Assembly: GCA_902774215.1 (NCBI GenBank) | Contig: CACYHU010000026.1 | Span: 1-64,000, forward strand | Direction: 5' to 3' | DNA length: 64,000 nucleotides | Source of the DNA: an uncultured Chloroflexota bacterium | GTDB lineage: Bacteria; Chloroflexota; Anaerolineae; Anaerolineales; Anaerolineaceae | Shown here: piece after piece, positions 23,019 through 31,484 of the stretch | Layout: each line of letters begins with the position of its first letter | How positions within the stretch are numbered: position 1 is the stretch's first letter | Translations under genes and position numbers: made by a program | Notes under the pieces: generated by a model | What the model was told of the DNA's origin: nothing | The model's database searches: none | The model's input: the letters and a program-made list of their open reading frames with translations, nothing else

Positions 23019-23558
23019 TCATCTGAAATTTTCAATTATTTCCACGATCGCGCCCAGATCGGCAGCAAAGGAAATCCCCCGCATTTTCTCTCTCGAAGAG
23101 AGTCCCATTTCAACCATATGATCCAACAGAGCCTTCAGCGAATCGTAATAGCCATTAAGATTATAGAGAATACAGGGAGCCTTCAAATGGCCCAGACAAA
23201 CCTTTGACATGACCTCAGCGATTTCTTCAAGCGTGCCGGTCCCGCCGGGAAAAGCGATAAACGCGTCCCCAAGCCCGATCATTTTTGTTTTCCGCTCAGC
23301 CATATCCTTTGTCACGATCAGACGGGTGATATCATCATAAACCAAACCCTCATCGATGAAAAACTGTGGTTCCACTCCGGTAACTTCACCGCCTGCTTTC
23401 AAAACACTTTCCGCAAGTTCTCCCATCAGCCCGCATTTTGATCCTCCGTAAACGAGGGAATGACCGGCAGTACCCACCCATGTACCCAGTTCACGGACTG
23501 CCGTCTTCAACGCCGGGTCATTGCCGTCATTTGCTCCGAGATAAACCGTAATATTCAT
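23019..23558 (-). CDS. LOG family protein (TIGR00730 Rossmann fold)
   Basis: 179 aa. N-terminus MNITVYLGANDGND with a Rossmann strand, then LVYGGSKCGLMGELAESVL and the hallmark PGGTGTLEEIAEVM (GGxGTxxE). The family hydrolyses nucleoside 5'-monophosphates to nucleobase plus ribose 5-phosphate; plant LOG enzymes act on cytokinin ribotides. In bacteria the physiological substrate is usually unknown. Monocistronic; AT-rich DNA separates it from the divergent tat operon. Confidence 0.9.
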   Translation of the reverse strand: MNITVYLGANDGNDPALKTAVRELGTWVGTAGHSLVYGGSKCGLMGELAESVLKAGGEVTGVEPQFFIDEGLVYDDITRLIVTKDMAERKTKMIGLGDAFIAFPGGTGTLEEIAEVMSKVCLGHLKAPCILYNLNGYYDSLKALLDHMVEMGLSSREKMRGISFAADLGAIVEIIENFR

Positions 23559-23830
23559 GTCCTGATCCCTTATATATATTTCTGCTGTCTTCTCATCACA
23601 GTCACAATTCTTTTATTTCAGTTCCATACTTCAGAAAACCATCTGATTAAACTTTGCCAATAACAATAATTATTTACAAAATTCATATCTGAGTTTACAT
23701 GCAAGCAATTCAATACATTTATAATTATAAAGGCACTGATTGAAAGGTGCAAAAATCTTATATCAGCGGTTTGAAAATTATCTTTCAACTTGCTGATCAT
23801 TATAAAAAATCAAGGAAAGAGAGGTGCTCT

Positions 23831-24022
23831 ATGTGGAGACCCGGATTTGCTGAAATATTGATCGTACTGGTGATCGTCATCCTGCTCTTCGGACCGGGAC
23901 GCATCAGCAAGATCGCCAAAGAACTCGGCGCCAGCATCAGTGCCTTCAAGGAAGGGCTGAACAACGAAAATAAAGACAACAAAATTGAACAGGCCTCTGT
24001 TGAAGAGGAGAAAAAAGAATAA
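23831..24022 (+). CDS. tatA: Twin-arginine translocase subunit TatA
   Basis: 63 aa, starting at MWRPGFAEILIVLVIVILLFGPGRISKIAKELG (ATG at 23831 with GAGAGGTG upstream; the frame extends upstream but without ribosome-binding support). One short N-terminal helix, the conserved FGP hinge, an amphipathic helix and an acidic tail are the TatA design. TatA oligomers form the conducting element for folded proteins. It is the first gene of tatA-tatB-like-tatC. Confidence 0.9.
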   Translation: MWRPGFAEILIVLVIVILLFGPGRISKIAKELGASISAFKEGLNNENKDNKIEQASVEEEKKE

Positions 24023-24028
24023 CGGTCT

Positions 24029-24412
24029 ATGCGCATATTTAATATCGGTATCAGGGAAGTTCTCCTGCTTCTGGTCATCATGCTGATCCTTTTCGGCCCA
24101 AACCAGATGCGGGAAAACGCGCGGAAAACAGCACAGGCTATCCGCCGCTTTGTCCGCTCGGATACCTGGCGGTCTTTTCTCGGAATATACGATGACGTAA
24201 ATACCATCAAAAACGAGATGATCCGGGAATCCGGCATTCAGGAAGTCCGTGACTCCCTGCGCGGCGTTGACCGGCAGCTGAATGAAATCGACAGCGAAAT
24301 GCGGAAGAATGAGATGCACAGTGATATGCCGCGTCCTGTAATTCCGCACCCTGATCCCGAAAGTCTTTCCGAATCAGACAATTCCCATGAATCCGAATCC
24401 GATCCCTCCTGA
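24029..24412 (+). CDS. TatA/TatB-like twin-arginine translocase subunit
   Basis: 127 aa. A short N-terminal helix (IGIREVLLLLVIMLILFGPNQM), hinge FGP, a basic amphipathic helix (RENARKTAQAIRRFVRSD) and a long acidic, Ser/Pro-rich tail. Length and position between tatA and tatC suggest TatB, which together with TatC recognises the RR signal. Sequence alone does not distinguish TatB from a second TatA with certainty. It starts 6 bp after tatA and overlaps tatC by 26 bp. Confidence 0.8.
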   Translation: MRIFNIGIREVLLLLVIMLILFGPNQMRENARKTAQAIRRFVRSDTWRSFLGIYDDVNTIKNEMIRESGIQEVRDSLRGVDRQLNEIDSEMRKNEMHSDMPRPVIPHPDPESLSESDNSHESESDPS

Positions 24413-25160
24413 ACCCGATAAACTGTCTGCCGGAGCGTTTTTCAGTGCGATGGAAGAGCACATCACAGAGCTCCGCAAACGTCTGATCATATCTGCCGCG
24501 GGGCTGGTCATTGCAGTCGTGATCTGCTTTTTTTTCAGCGAAGCGATCATGGATTTTCTCTGCCGGCCTATCGGCGGACTGGATAAACTGACCTCCATTG
24601 AGATCACTGAAAATGCCGCATCTGTCTTCGATGTGTCGCTGCTGGCAGGGTTTATCCTTGCTTTTCCACTGATCGCTTATGAAACCTTAGCCTTTATTCT
24701 CCCCGGATTGGAAACAAATGAAAAAAAGATTCTGTCACGATTTCTGCCACCGGTAATTCTTTTCTTTCTGGCAGGGGTCTGCTTTGCCTTTTTTATCGTA
24801 CTGCCTGCGGCAATTCCCTTCCTGACCTCCTTCATGGGGATCAAAACCGAGATCCGTCCTTCGGATTATATATCCTTCAGCACAAACCTGATTTTCTGGA
24901 TCGGAATCGTCTTTGAGATGCCAGTGATCATTTACATCGCCGCCCGGCTGAGAATCATTGATTCACGGAAGCTCCTGAAGAACTGGCGTCAGGCAGTGGT
25001 CATCTGTGCCGTGCTCGCCATGCTCATTACGCCAACCATCGATCCGGTCAACATGCTGCTGCTGATGGTCCCGCTCACAGCACTGTATTTTCTCAGCATC
25101 CTTGGGGCCAGGCTTGCGGAAAAGAAATCACGATCTGCCGAAAGCCAAAAAGATTTATAA
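24387..25160 (+). CDS. tatC: Twin-arginine translocase subunit TatC
   Basis: 257 aa with six membrane helices. It contains the N-terminal EEHITELRKRLI block (signal-peptide recognition), ENAASVFDVSLLAGFILAFPLIAYETLAFILPGL and NLIFWIGIVFEMPVIIY. An N-terminal extension MNPNPIPPEPDKLSAG precedes the usual start. It overlaps the preceding gene by 26 bp and, at its end, the convergent membrane protein gene by 6 bp. Confidence 0.94.
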   Translation: MNPNPIPPEPDKLSAGAFFSAMEEHITELRKRLIISAAGLVIAVVICFFFSEAIMDFLCRPIGGLDKLTSIEITENAASVFDVSLLAGFILAFPLIAYETLAFILPGLETNEKKILSRFLPPVILFFLAGVCFAFFIVLPAAIPFLTSFMGIKTEIRPSDYISFSTNLIFWIGIVFEMPVIIYIAARLRIIDSRKLLKNWRQAVVICAVLAMLITPTIDPVNMLLLMVPLTALYFLSILGARLAEKKSRSAESQKDL

Positions 25161-26699
25161 TCCGCAAATCACACCGTCTTTATATTCCTTAAGCACCGGA
25201 ATATCCTTCAGAACCAGTTCCAGCCATTTGCGATCACCCTCATCTTCCATCATCTCCTGATAGTTGAATACCACGATATAAGCATTTCCGGAAAGGACCT
25301 CACCGGCCATCCATTCCTGTTCCTTCTCAAAGCTTTCTTTCTCCGTAAAGGAAGCTGCATCAAACATCGCGGGGAGGACATAAGCGGACTGATCATTGAG
25401 CAGGTACAAGGCGGTCTGACGGTTTGACCACAGAAGCTTTTCCTTCGGGAGATCCAAAGCCGCCAGCCGCGTCTCAGATTCGCGCCATTCCGCACCGGCA
25501 AAACCCTGCCCGTTCCGATGGTATTCCCTGATCAGATCCAGCTCATCCTCAAACAGCAGTGCAGCGAACACAAGCATAAATACAACAGCTCCCGCACGCT
25601 TCAGTCCTCCGGCGGAAATGAATCGGCCGCAAAAAGCCCCGATCATCAGCATCACACAGACATAAAACGGCAGCAGGATGCGGTTGTCGAAAAGCGTAGA
25701 GCCATCCAGGAAAAAGACGGTGATCATCAGCATCACAATATAGGCAGCTCCATGCAGTGCGGGAGGAAACAAAGCGGAATGGGAGAGTTCATCCGATGGG
25801 CGAAACAGCCCACGGAGACCGTAAAAGATCACTGCGATAATCAAAATGACCAATGTCCCGGCGATCACAAAACCCCACAGCTTCAGCGGTTTTTCCACGA
25901 TCCCGCCGAATTCAGGCAGGAAGAAGCCGGCAAAATTACGGATACCCTCATCCACTTTTGAGGCAGAAGGCAGATGCATGGCAAAGACCCGGTTCACCGG
26001 AGACTCGCCGGCTGAATAGCACTTTGACAGCCAAAAACCAAAGGGAATATTGAACGCCGCAATATAAAGCAGGACGCTTTCCAAACGCCTGGTCCAGTTC
26101 GGCTGGGCGCAGAGGCAATAAACCACAACAGCCGCGGCTGCCGCCAACCCGGCATACCGGGTCAAGGCTAAAGCGCCTGCCAGCAGCCCGATCAGCAGCC
26201 ACTGCCAGCGGCAGCCTTTGCGGACTGCCCGGATGGAAAAAATAAACAGGCAAAGGAACAGCGTCACATACAATGCCTCACTCAATCCGTAAACATTTGC
26301 CTGAAGCACCGGTCCGGCACAAAGAAAAACGATCCCGCCGAGAAATGAAGTCAGATGCGATCCCGTGAGCAACAGCAAAGCAGTTATAAATAATGCCTGA
26401 TTCAGGACCGAGCATCCCAGGTTCACCCATTTTGCGGTGATGAGCGGGTCCGTATGCATTATCCGGGATACGAAAGCCAGTACAATAGAATAAAAAGGCG
26501 GAAAATGAGTGATCGGCCGCGGCAGTCCGTCTCCGCCGATCCGCACATATCCCTGCCGCGCAAGAAGGCTCCGCGCTCCGCCGATATAAGCGGCAGAGTC
26601 ATTCGTCAGCCCCACCCCGTCCGGTGTTGAATAAAAAAACAATGCGGCTGAAATTCCGCATAACGCGATCATCAAAATCCAATAAATACTTTTTTTCAT
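25155..26699 (-). CDS. GT-C-type polytopic membrane protein (glycosyltransferase family 39-like)
   Basis: 514 aa with about 11 membrane helices. The first extracytoplasmic loop carries DSAAYIGGARSLL and FPPFYSIVLAFVSRI, the acidic and PP(F/G)YS pattern of lipid-linked-sugar-dependent GT-C enzymes such as PMT/ArnT. The soluble C-terminal portion (FEDELDLIREYHRNG to the end) has no motif I recognise. A role in glycosylating exported proteins or envelope polymers is plausible. It is convergent with and overlaps the end of tatC, and is divergent from murE. Confidence 0.7.
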   Translation of the reverse strand: MKKSIYWILMIALCGISAALFFYSTPDGVGLTNDSAAYIGGARSLLARQGYVRIGGDGLPRPITHFPPFYSIVLAFVSRIMHTDPLITAKWVNLGCSVLNQALFITALLLLTGSHLTSFLGGIVFLCAGPVLQANVYGLSEALYVTLFLCLFIFSIRAVRKGCRWQWLLIGLLAGALALTRYAGLAAAAAVVVYCLCAQPNWTRRLESVLLYIAAFNIPFGFWLSKCYSAGESPVNRVFAMHLPSASKVDEGIRNFAGFFLPEFGGIVEKPLKLWGFVIAGTLVILIIAVIFYGLRGLFRPSDELSHSALFPPALHGAAYIVMLMITVFFLDGSTLFDNRILLPFYVCVMLMIGAFCGRFISAGGLKRAGAVVFMLVFAALLFEDELDLIREYHRNGQGFAGAEWRESETRLAALDLPKEKLLWSNRQTALYLLNDQSAYVLPAMFDAASFTEKESFEKEQEWMAGEVLSGNAYIVVFNYQEMMEDEGDRKWLELVLKDIPVLKEYKDGVICGL

Positions 26700-26860
26700 T
26701 CTTTTAACCTCCGGGCGCGGCTTTCGATACTGTAAAAAAGTATACCTTCAACCCGCGTTTTCTGGCACCCCTCATCTTTTTTCGGGACAAATATCATGAT
26801 GGTTTGCGACGTTCATTTTGTCAACCTTTGGTAAAATAGGATAAAGAAGGAAATTAAATA

Positions 26861-28492
26861 ATGAAGAACAACAGCATAAAGCTGATGCAGTGCATCGGCA
26901 TTTTGCCGGGGATCCGCGAGATCAACGGAAATATGCCGAATGTTGAGTATAACGCAGTCGCTTATGACAGCCGTCAGGTCAAACCCGGAACCCTTTTTAT
27001 CGCCATACCGGGAATTAATATAGATGGACATGACTACATTTCCGCCGCCGTTCAAAACGGTGCGGTAGCCGTGATCGGGACCAAAGCACTTCCCGTTCTT
27101 CCCACTGTTCCATACATCCGCGTCGAAAATTCACGGGAAGCAATGGCCTGGGCCGTTGCCGCGCTCTATGATTTTCCCTCTGAATCCATGACAGTGATCG
27201 GTGTGACAGGGACGGATGGAAAAACCACAACCTCTATCTACCTTTACAACATTCTCCATGCCGCGGGACTGCAGGCAGGATTGATTTCCACAGTCTCCGC
27301 CATGATCGGCGACGAAGAGCTGGACACAGGGTTCCATGTTACCACACCGGAATCGATCGACATTCAAAGATATCTTTCCATGATGCGGGATAAGGGAGTC
27401 ACACATGTGATCATTGAATCCACATCCCACGGCCTCGCTCAGAACCGCCTGTCCGCAATCGATTTTGATATCGCGGTCGTCACCAATATCACGCATGAAC
27501 ATCTGGACTATCATAATTCCAGGCAGGCGTATTTTGAAGCAAAAGGCATTCTCTTCAAAAAACTCGGACAGAACCAGGACCGGAAGGTACCGCCGCTGGC
27601 TGTTTTAAATTATGATGATCCGGATTCCTATAATTTTCTCGACAATCTGATCAGTGTCAGGAAAATCGCCTATTCAGCGAACGGACAGGCTAATCATGCG
27701 CAGGCAATAATCAAAGAGATCGCTTCAAGTCCTGCCGGCATCAAGGCAATCGCCAGATTCACCGATCTGCCGCAGGGAGCTGTCGAAACAGAGGTCCGCA
27801 CCAGTCTGCTCGGTAATTACAACGGGGCAAATTTCCTCGCCGCCATGACTGCCGCGATTTACGGACTGGGCATTGATCCGGTAACCGCTGCCTACGGCAT
27901 CGCTAATGTTATCGGCGTTCCGGGCCGTATGCAGGTTGTAAATGAAGGACAGAACTTCACAGCAATCGTTGACTTCGCTCACACCCCGAACGCACTGGAA
28001 AAGGCTTTGATCGCAGCCCGCAAGATGCTGCCGGTAGATACCTTTGGAAATCCGCAGGGCCGCATTATCGCTGTCTACGGATCCGCCGGACTGCGCGACA
28101 GGGAAAAACGCCGTATGATGCCGGCAGTTTCCGCAAAATATGCCGATATCACCGTGCTGACCGCAGAAGATCCGCGCACGGAATCACTGAACAAAATCCT
28201 GAAGGAGATGGCTGATGAAGCTGTCGACAAAGGAGCGGAAATCAACAGGACGCTGTTCATCGAACCGGACCGCCGGGAAGCGATCCGCAAAGGTCTTTCG
28301 CTGGCCAATCCGGGTGATATCGTCCTTTCCCTTGGAAAAGGACATGAACAATCCATGTGTTTTGATACCACTGAATATCTCTGGGACGACCGGACTGCCA
28401 TGCACGCAGCATTATGTGAAATGCTTGGCAAAGATGGACCGGAAATGCCGTACCTTCCGGACGTTCCCGCATATACCGATCCAAAAATCTGA
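26861..28492 (+). CDS. murE: UDP-N-acetylmuramyl-tripeptide synthetase (MurE)
   Basis: 543 aa, longer than the usual 480-500. Mur ligase layout: N-terminal substrate domain (VAYDSRQVKPGTLFIAIPG), ATP loop GVTGTDGKTTT (114-124), central motifs ITHEHLDYH and LGNYNGANFLAA, and a C-terminal domain with DFAHTPNALEKAL, YGSAGLRDREKR and EDPRTESLN. EDPR occupies the place of the DNPR motif typical of meso-diaminopimelate-adding enzymes. The residue added cannot be fixed, since ornithine is known in some Chloroflexota. It acts in the cytoplasmic stage of peptidoglycan synthesis. Isolated from other mur genes here. Confidence 0.88.
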   Translation: MKNNSIKLMQCIGILPGIREINGNMPNVEYNAVAYDSRQVKPGTLFIAIPGINIDGHDYISAAVQNGAVAVIGTKALPVLPTVPYIRVENSREAMAWAVAALYDFPSESMTVIGVTGTDGKTTTSIYLYNILHAAGLQAGLISTVSAMIGDEELDTGFHVTTPESIDIQRYLSMMRDKGVTHVIIESTSHGLAQNRLSAIDFDIAVVTNITHEHLDYHNSRQAYFEAKGILFKKLGQNQDRKVPPLAVLNYDDPDSYNFLDNLISVRKIAYSANGQANHAQAIIKEIASSPAGIKAIARFTDLPQGAVETEVRTSLLGNYNGANFLAAMTAAIYGLGIDPVTAAYGIANVIGVPGRMQVVNEGQNFTAIVDFAHTPNALEKALIAARKMLPVDTFGNPQGRIIAVYGSAGLRDREKRRMMPAVSAKYADITVLTAEDPRTESLNKILKEMADEAVDKGAEINRTLFIEPDRREAIRKGLSLANPGDIVLSLGKGHEQSMCFDTTEYLWDDRTAMHAALCEMLGKDGPEMPYLPDVPAYTDPKI

Positions 28493-28554
28493 AACCGTTG
28501 TTTCTGTGCATTAAAAATATGGAGCTGTCGCAAATTAAAATTTGAAAAGCCATC

Positions 28555-28680
28555 GGGAGGGAGTGCTTCGCAGGGACGCGGAATAAACGTCAGCTGCCTG
28601 CGAAGGTGATCCCCGCGTCCCGGTTAATTCAGTCGGGGGACACGCGCAGAGCTCACGCGTGTCCCCCGACACCCCTGTAT
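28555..28680. repeat. Structured intergenic repeat, copy A
   Basis: Arms GGGACGCGG (28573-28581) and CCGCGTCCC (28613-28621); competing arms TTCGCAGG (28567-28574) and CCTGCGAA (28597-28604); then a perfect 15-bp hairpin, GTCGGGGGACACGCG / CGCGTGTCCCCCGAC (28632-28670). It shares GGAGGG..TGCTTCGCA.GG and the flanking stem with copy B at 58885-59000. Confidence 0.6.
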
Positions 28681-28904
28681 AAGCTGCTGAATCACTCCGT
28701 TGATGATACGATTATTCAGATGATTCTCCAAAACAAAAGATGAGCCGTTGCGCGTTATTTATGGCACCAAAGCCGGCAAGTGACTGAAGGTCAGCCCGAC
28801 CGGCCCCAGCAATATCTCCATGACGCGGGAAGTTCACCTGCCAAAAAAACCTGCAGCCCATCAACCATTGCGGAGCATTTGCTTTTGATGGTATTTCTGA
28901 AAAA

Positions 28905-28950
28905 GGCTGTCGTACACCATAAAAGATGTGCGACAGCCACATTTTTTTAT
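28905..28950. terminator. Intrinsic terminator
   Basis: GGCTGTCGTACA (28905-28916) pairs with TGTGCGACAGCC (28927-28938), 12 bp with one wobble, followed by ACATTTTTTTATT. On the other strand the stem is followed by TTTTT. It lies about 410 bp past murE, so it may belong to the intergenic element. Confidence 0.75.
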
Positions 28951-29066
28951 TCTATGAAAACACTGATTATAACAGGCAAACAGAAGATTTAACCAAAGCA
29001 TTTATGCTGCTGCGCAGCAGACGCAGAGCGAGCGTCAGCCGGAAACAGACACATGCTAATTATGCT

Positions 29067-31415
29067 TCAGCCTGAAATCGACTGTAACTTTCTCCATTCC
29101 ATCGGCACTGATTTCCAGTTTGCCCATACTCCCCCGGCCTTTTGAACGGATATAGCTGATCCGCCCATAAGCGGGACACAATCCGGACCAATCAATTCTA
29201 TCGAGCCAAAAACTGTCAGCCTGACAGCCCGCTGACAATAAACCTGGGGATGTCCGTGCTCGTTGCGAACAGTGATCCGAACTGTCGCCATATCCCAGGT
29301 ATCCTCATCGCTCAGCCTTTTGGTATCTGCCTGAACATCCAGATACATTTTCCTGCCCGGAGTAAGGAGACGGGAAGAGATCGCCTTGCCTCCCTTGATT
29401 GAGAAAATACGCCATGAAACGGTCCCGTCTTCACCAAAATATGTCAAATAGCGGTCTTTGAGTTCCGTTATTTTTCTGTCGCTGATCCCTGCCGCATTCA
29501 GGCGGGATTTAGCCGCAAGAACCGCTTCGCCGAAGGGTTCCTGCGCATATTTCGCGAAGGCATTAATGACAGTCTTGAGATCCTGCGCCGTTTCCTTATC
29601 ATATCCATCCTTTGTCCGCAGCAGGGAACCAATTAAATCATCGATGATGACCGGAGGGTGCTTAAGTGCCGGAAAATCCCGGGAGGGATAAAAGGTTTTG
29701 ACGTAATCATGATTGCGGTAAAGCCGGACTTCATCGCCGTTGGTAAAAGCCGTAATGCCGGTGATCCCGAAAGCCGGCCAGTCACCGATATCCATCGAAC
29801 TGCTGAGCTCCAGAACAGGTCTTGCATCGCTCTGGGATGCATAAACCGCGGCTGCCAGCTTTGGATTGCGGAACATATCCATCACACCGTGCCAGCAGAT
29901 GCCATCTCCTGAACCAAACTCCCGATGAGTATTGTAATCAAACATGCACCAGCCAAAGCTGCCCGCGATATCACCCTGCGCCGCAATATCATTGATCACA
30001 CGGGCATGGCGCATGGCATGCTCCAGGCGATGCGCTTCATCATCAAAGGGCTTTGCCGGAAAAATATGACCATTGTATTCGCTGATCAGGTAAGGTTTTT
30101 CCGGATCGGGTGTAATGGCTGATTTCGGTTCACAGCCGGGATTATTGCCAACATGCGAAAAATCATTATAGGTATAAACATCTTCAAACAGATGGGAGCC
30201 GCGGAAATTCCGGACACCGCCGGTCGGCCGGCTGTCATCCAATTCATGAGCCACCCGGTTGGTCTCCTGATAAAAGGCATCATTATCCGGACTTTCATTG
30301 ATCCGGACACCCCACAGGATGATCGACGGATGATTGCGATATTGCGACAGCATCTCGCGGGTGTTCAGCACCGCCTGAGCCTGCCATTTTTCATCGCCGA
30401 TATGCTGCCAGCCCGGTATTTCCGTGAAAACCAGCAGACCGATCTCATCACAGCGGTCAATAAAATGATGGCTCTGCGGGTAATGGCTGGTCCGCACGGC
30501 ATTACAGCCCAATTCATACTTCAGAATATCCGCATCGAGCCGCTGCGCACGTGCCGGGACCGCATAACCCATATAAGGCCAGCTTTGATGACGGTCCAAC
30601 CCGCGGATCAGAACTTTTTTACCGTTCAAATAAAACCCGTCTTTTCTGAAATCGATCGTCCGGAACCCAAAGCGGACCTTGTATTCATCAATAACTTCTC
30701 CTTTGCGTGAAAGAGAAACCACCGCCGTATGCAAAACCGGATTATCGACCGACCAGACAGCTGCTTTTTTCATTTTTCCCGTCAGATCCCCGTCACGCGG
30801 GATCTGCTCCAGATGCCAGAGATGTCCGGTATTATCAAAGATTTTCAATGAAAGCGTATCGGAAGCTTCTTTATCACTTGTCACTGTACAGCGGAAGGTA
30901 CCGTCGGCTTTTGCCCGGATAAAGACATCGCTGATCCGTGACTGTCCGCCGGTTTCAAGCCAGACTTCCCGGTAAAGTCCCCCATAGGTGAGATAATCAA
31001 TGATCCCGCCGAAGGGCGGAACATCAATTTCACGGCTGTCAAGCTTTACGCAAAGCTGATTTTCTCCGCCAACCTTAACAAAATCTGTCAATTCAAAACG
31101 AAATCCGGTATAGCCGTTGTGATGGTTCCCGACATATTTTCCGTTGCACCAGATTTCAGTCTGATGAGCGGCACCGTCAAAACAGACAAAGAATCGCTTT
31201 CCTGCTGATTCTTCAGGAATCGTGAAAAAACGGACATAGCCGCTTACCATCTGATAAACATCCTGATCAAAACTATTGAAGGGCAGCATTTTTACAGTAT
31301 GAGGCAGCCGGACATGTTCCATCATACCGGCAGCCTCTTTTTCTGAAATGCCGATCAAAGAATCATTCCATTCCGTTGTGAAAAACCAATCATTATTTAA
31401 AGCGATCCGTTCCAT
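29067..31415 (-). CDS. Glycoside hydrolase family 2 protein (C-terminus frameshifted)
   Basis: 782 aa from the ATG at 31415 (GAAGGAA upstream; an ATG 30 bp earlier has no site). Standard GH2 order: sugar-binding jelly roll (GYVRFFTIPEE, FDGAAHQTEIWCNGKYVGNH), immunoglobulin-like domain, and a TIM barrel with acid/base Glu374 in WGVRINESPDN and nucleophile Glu446 in YLISEYNGH. It is likely a beta-galactosidase or beta-glucuronidase; no signal peptide. After PLMGGSA near 29150-29165 the family-like ending (YIRSKGRGSMGKLEI, SADGMEKVTVDFRL) continues in another frame to a stop at 29056-29058, so one base appears lost. The catalytic core is intact, so activity may survive. Confidence 0.88.
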   Translation of the reverse strand: MERIALNNDWFFTTEWNDSLIGISEKEAAGMMEHVRLPHTVKMLPFNSFDQDVYQMVSGYVRFFTIPEESAGKRFFVCFDGAAHQTEIWCNGKYVGNHHNGYTGFRFELTDFVKVGGENQLCVKLDSREIDVPPFGGIIDYLTYGGLYREVWLETGGQSRISDVFIRAKADGTFRCTVTSDKEASDTLSLKIFDNTGHLWHLEQIPRDGDLTGKMKKAAVWSVDNPVLHTAVVSLSRKGEVIDEYKVRFGFRTIDFRKDGFYLNGKKVLIRGLDRHQSWPYMGYAVPARAQRLDADILKYELGCNAVRTSHYPQSHHFIDRCDEIGLLVFTEIPGWQHIGDEKWQAQAVLNTREMLSQYRNHPSIILWGVRINESPDNDAFYQETNRVAHELDDSRPTGGVRNFRGSHLFEDVYTYNDFSHVGNNPGCEPKSAITPDPEKPYLISEYNGHIFPAKPFDDEAHRLEHAMRHARVINDIAAQGDIAGSFGWCMFDYNTHREFGSGDGICWHGVMDMFRNPKLAAAVYASQSDARPVLELSSSMDIGDWPAFGITGITAFTNGDEVRLYRNHDYVKTFYPSRDFPALKHPPVIIDDLIGSLLRTKDGYDKETAQDLKTVINAFAKYAQEPFGEAVLAAKSRLNAAGISDRKITELKDRYLTYFGEDGTVSWRIFSIKGGKAISSRLLTPGRKMYLDVQADTKRLSDEDTWDMATVRITVRNEHGHPQVYCQRAVRLTVFGSIELIGPDCVPLMGGSAISVQKAGGVWANWKSVPMEWRKLQSISG

Positions 31416-31484
31416 CTCTCGTTCTGTTCCTTCTCTCTCATTCAAGGCTTTAAACGTCTTCCATATAAGCTGTCCGCTGCAGGC

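Larger units (their letters stand above)
28493..29055. other. Long structured intergenic region
   Basis: About 560 bp without a convincing gene. From left to right it holds a structured repeat (28555-28680), a stretch with no recognisable feature, and the terminator at 28905-28945. It begins with GAGCTGTCGCA (28522), which resembles the GGCTGTCGTACA arm at 28905, so the whole may be a decayed element. Confidence 0.5.

Noticed and set aside
28684-28992. A coding gene in the long murE-GH2 intergenic region
   Set aside because: Short frames on both strands lack ribosome-binding sites and recognisable composition; the DNA is dominated by hairpins.
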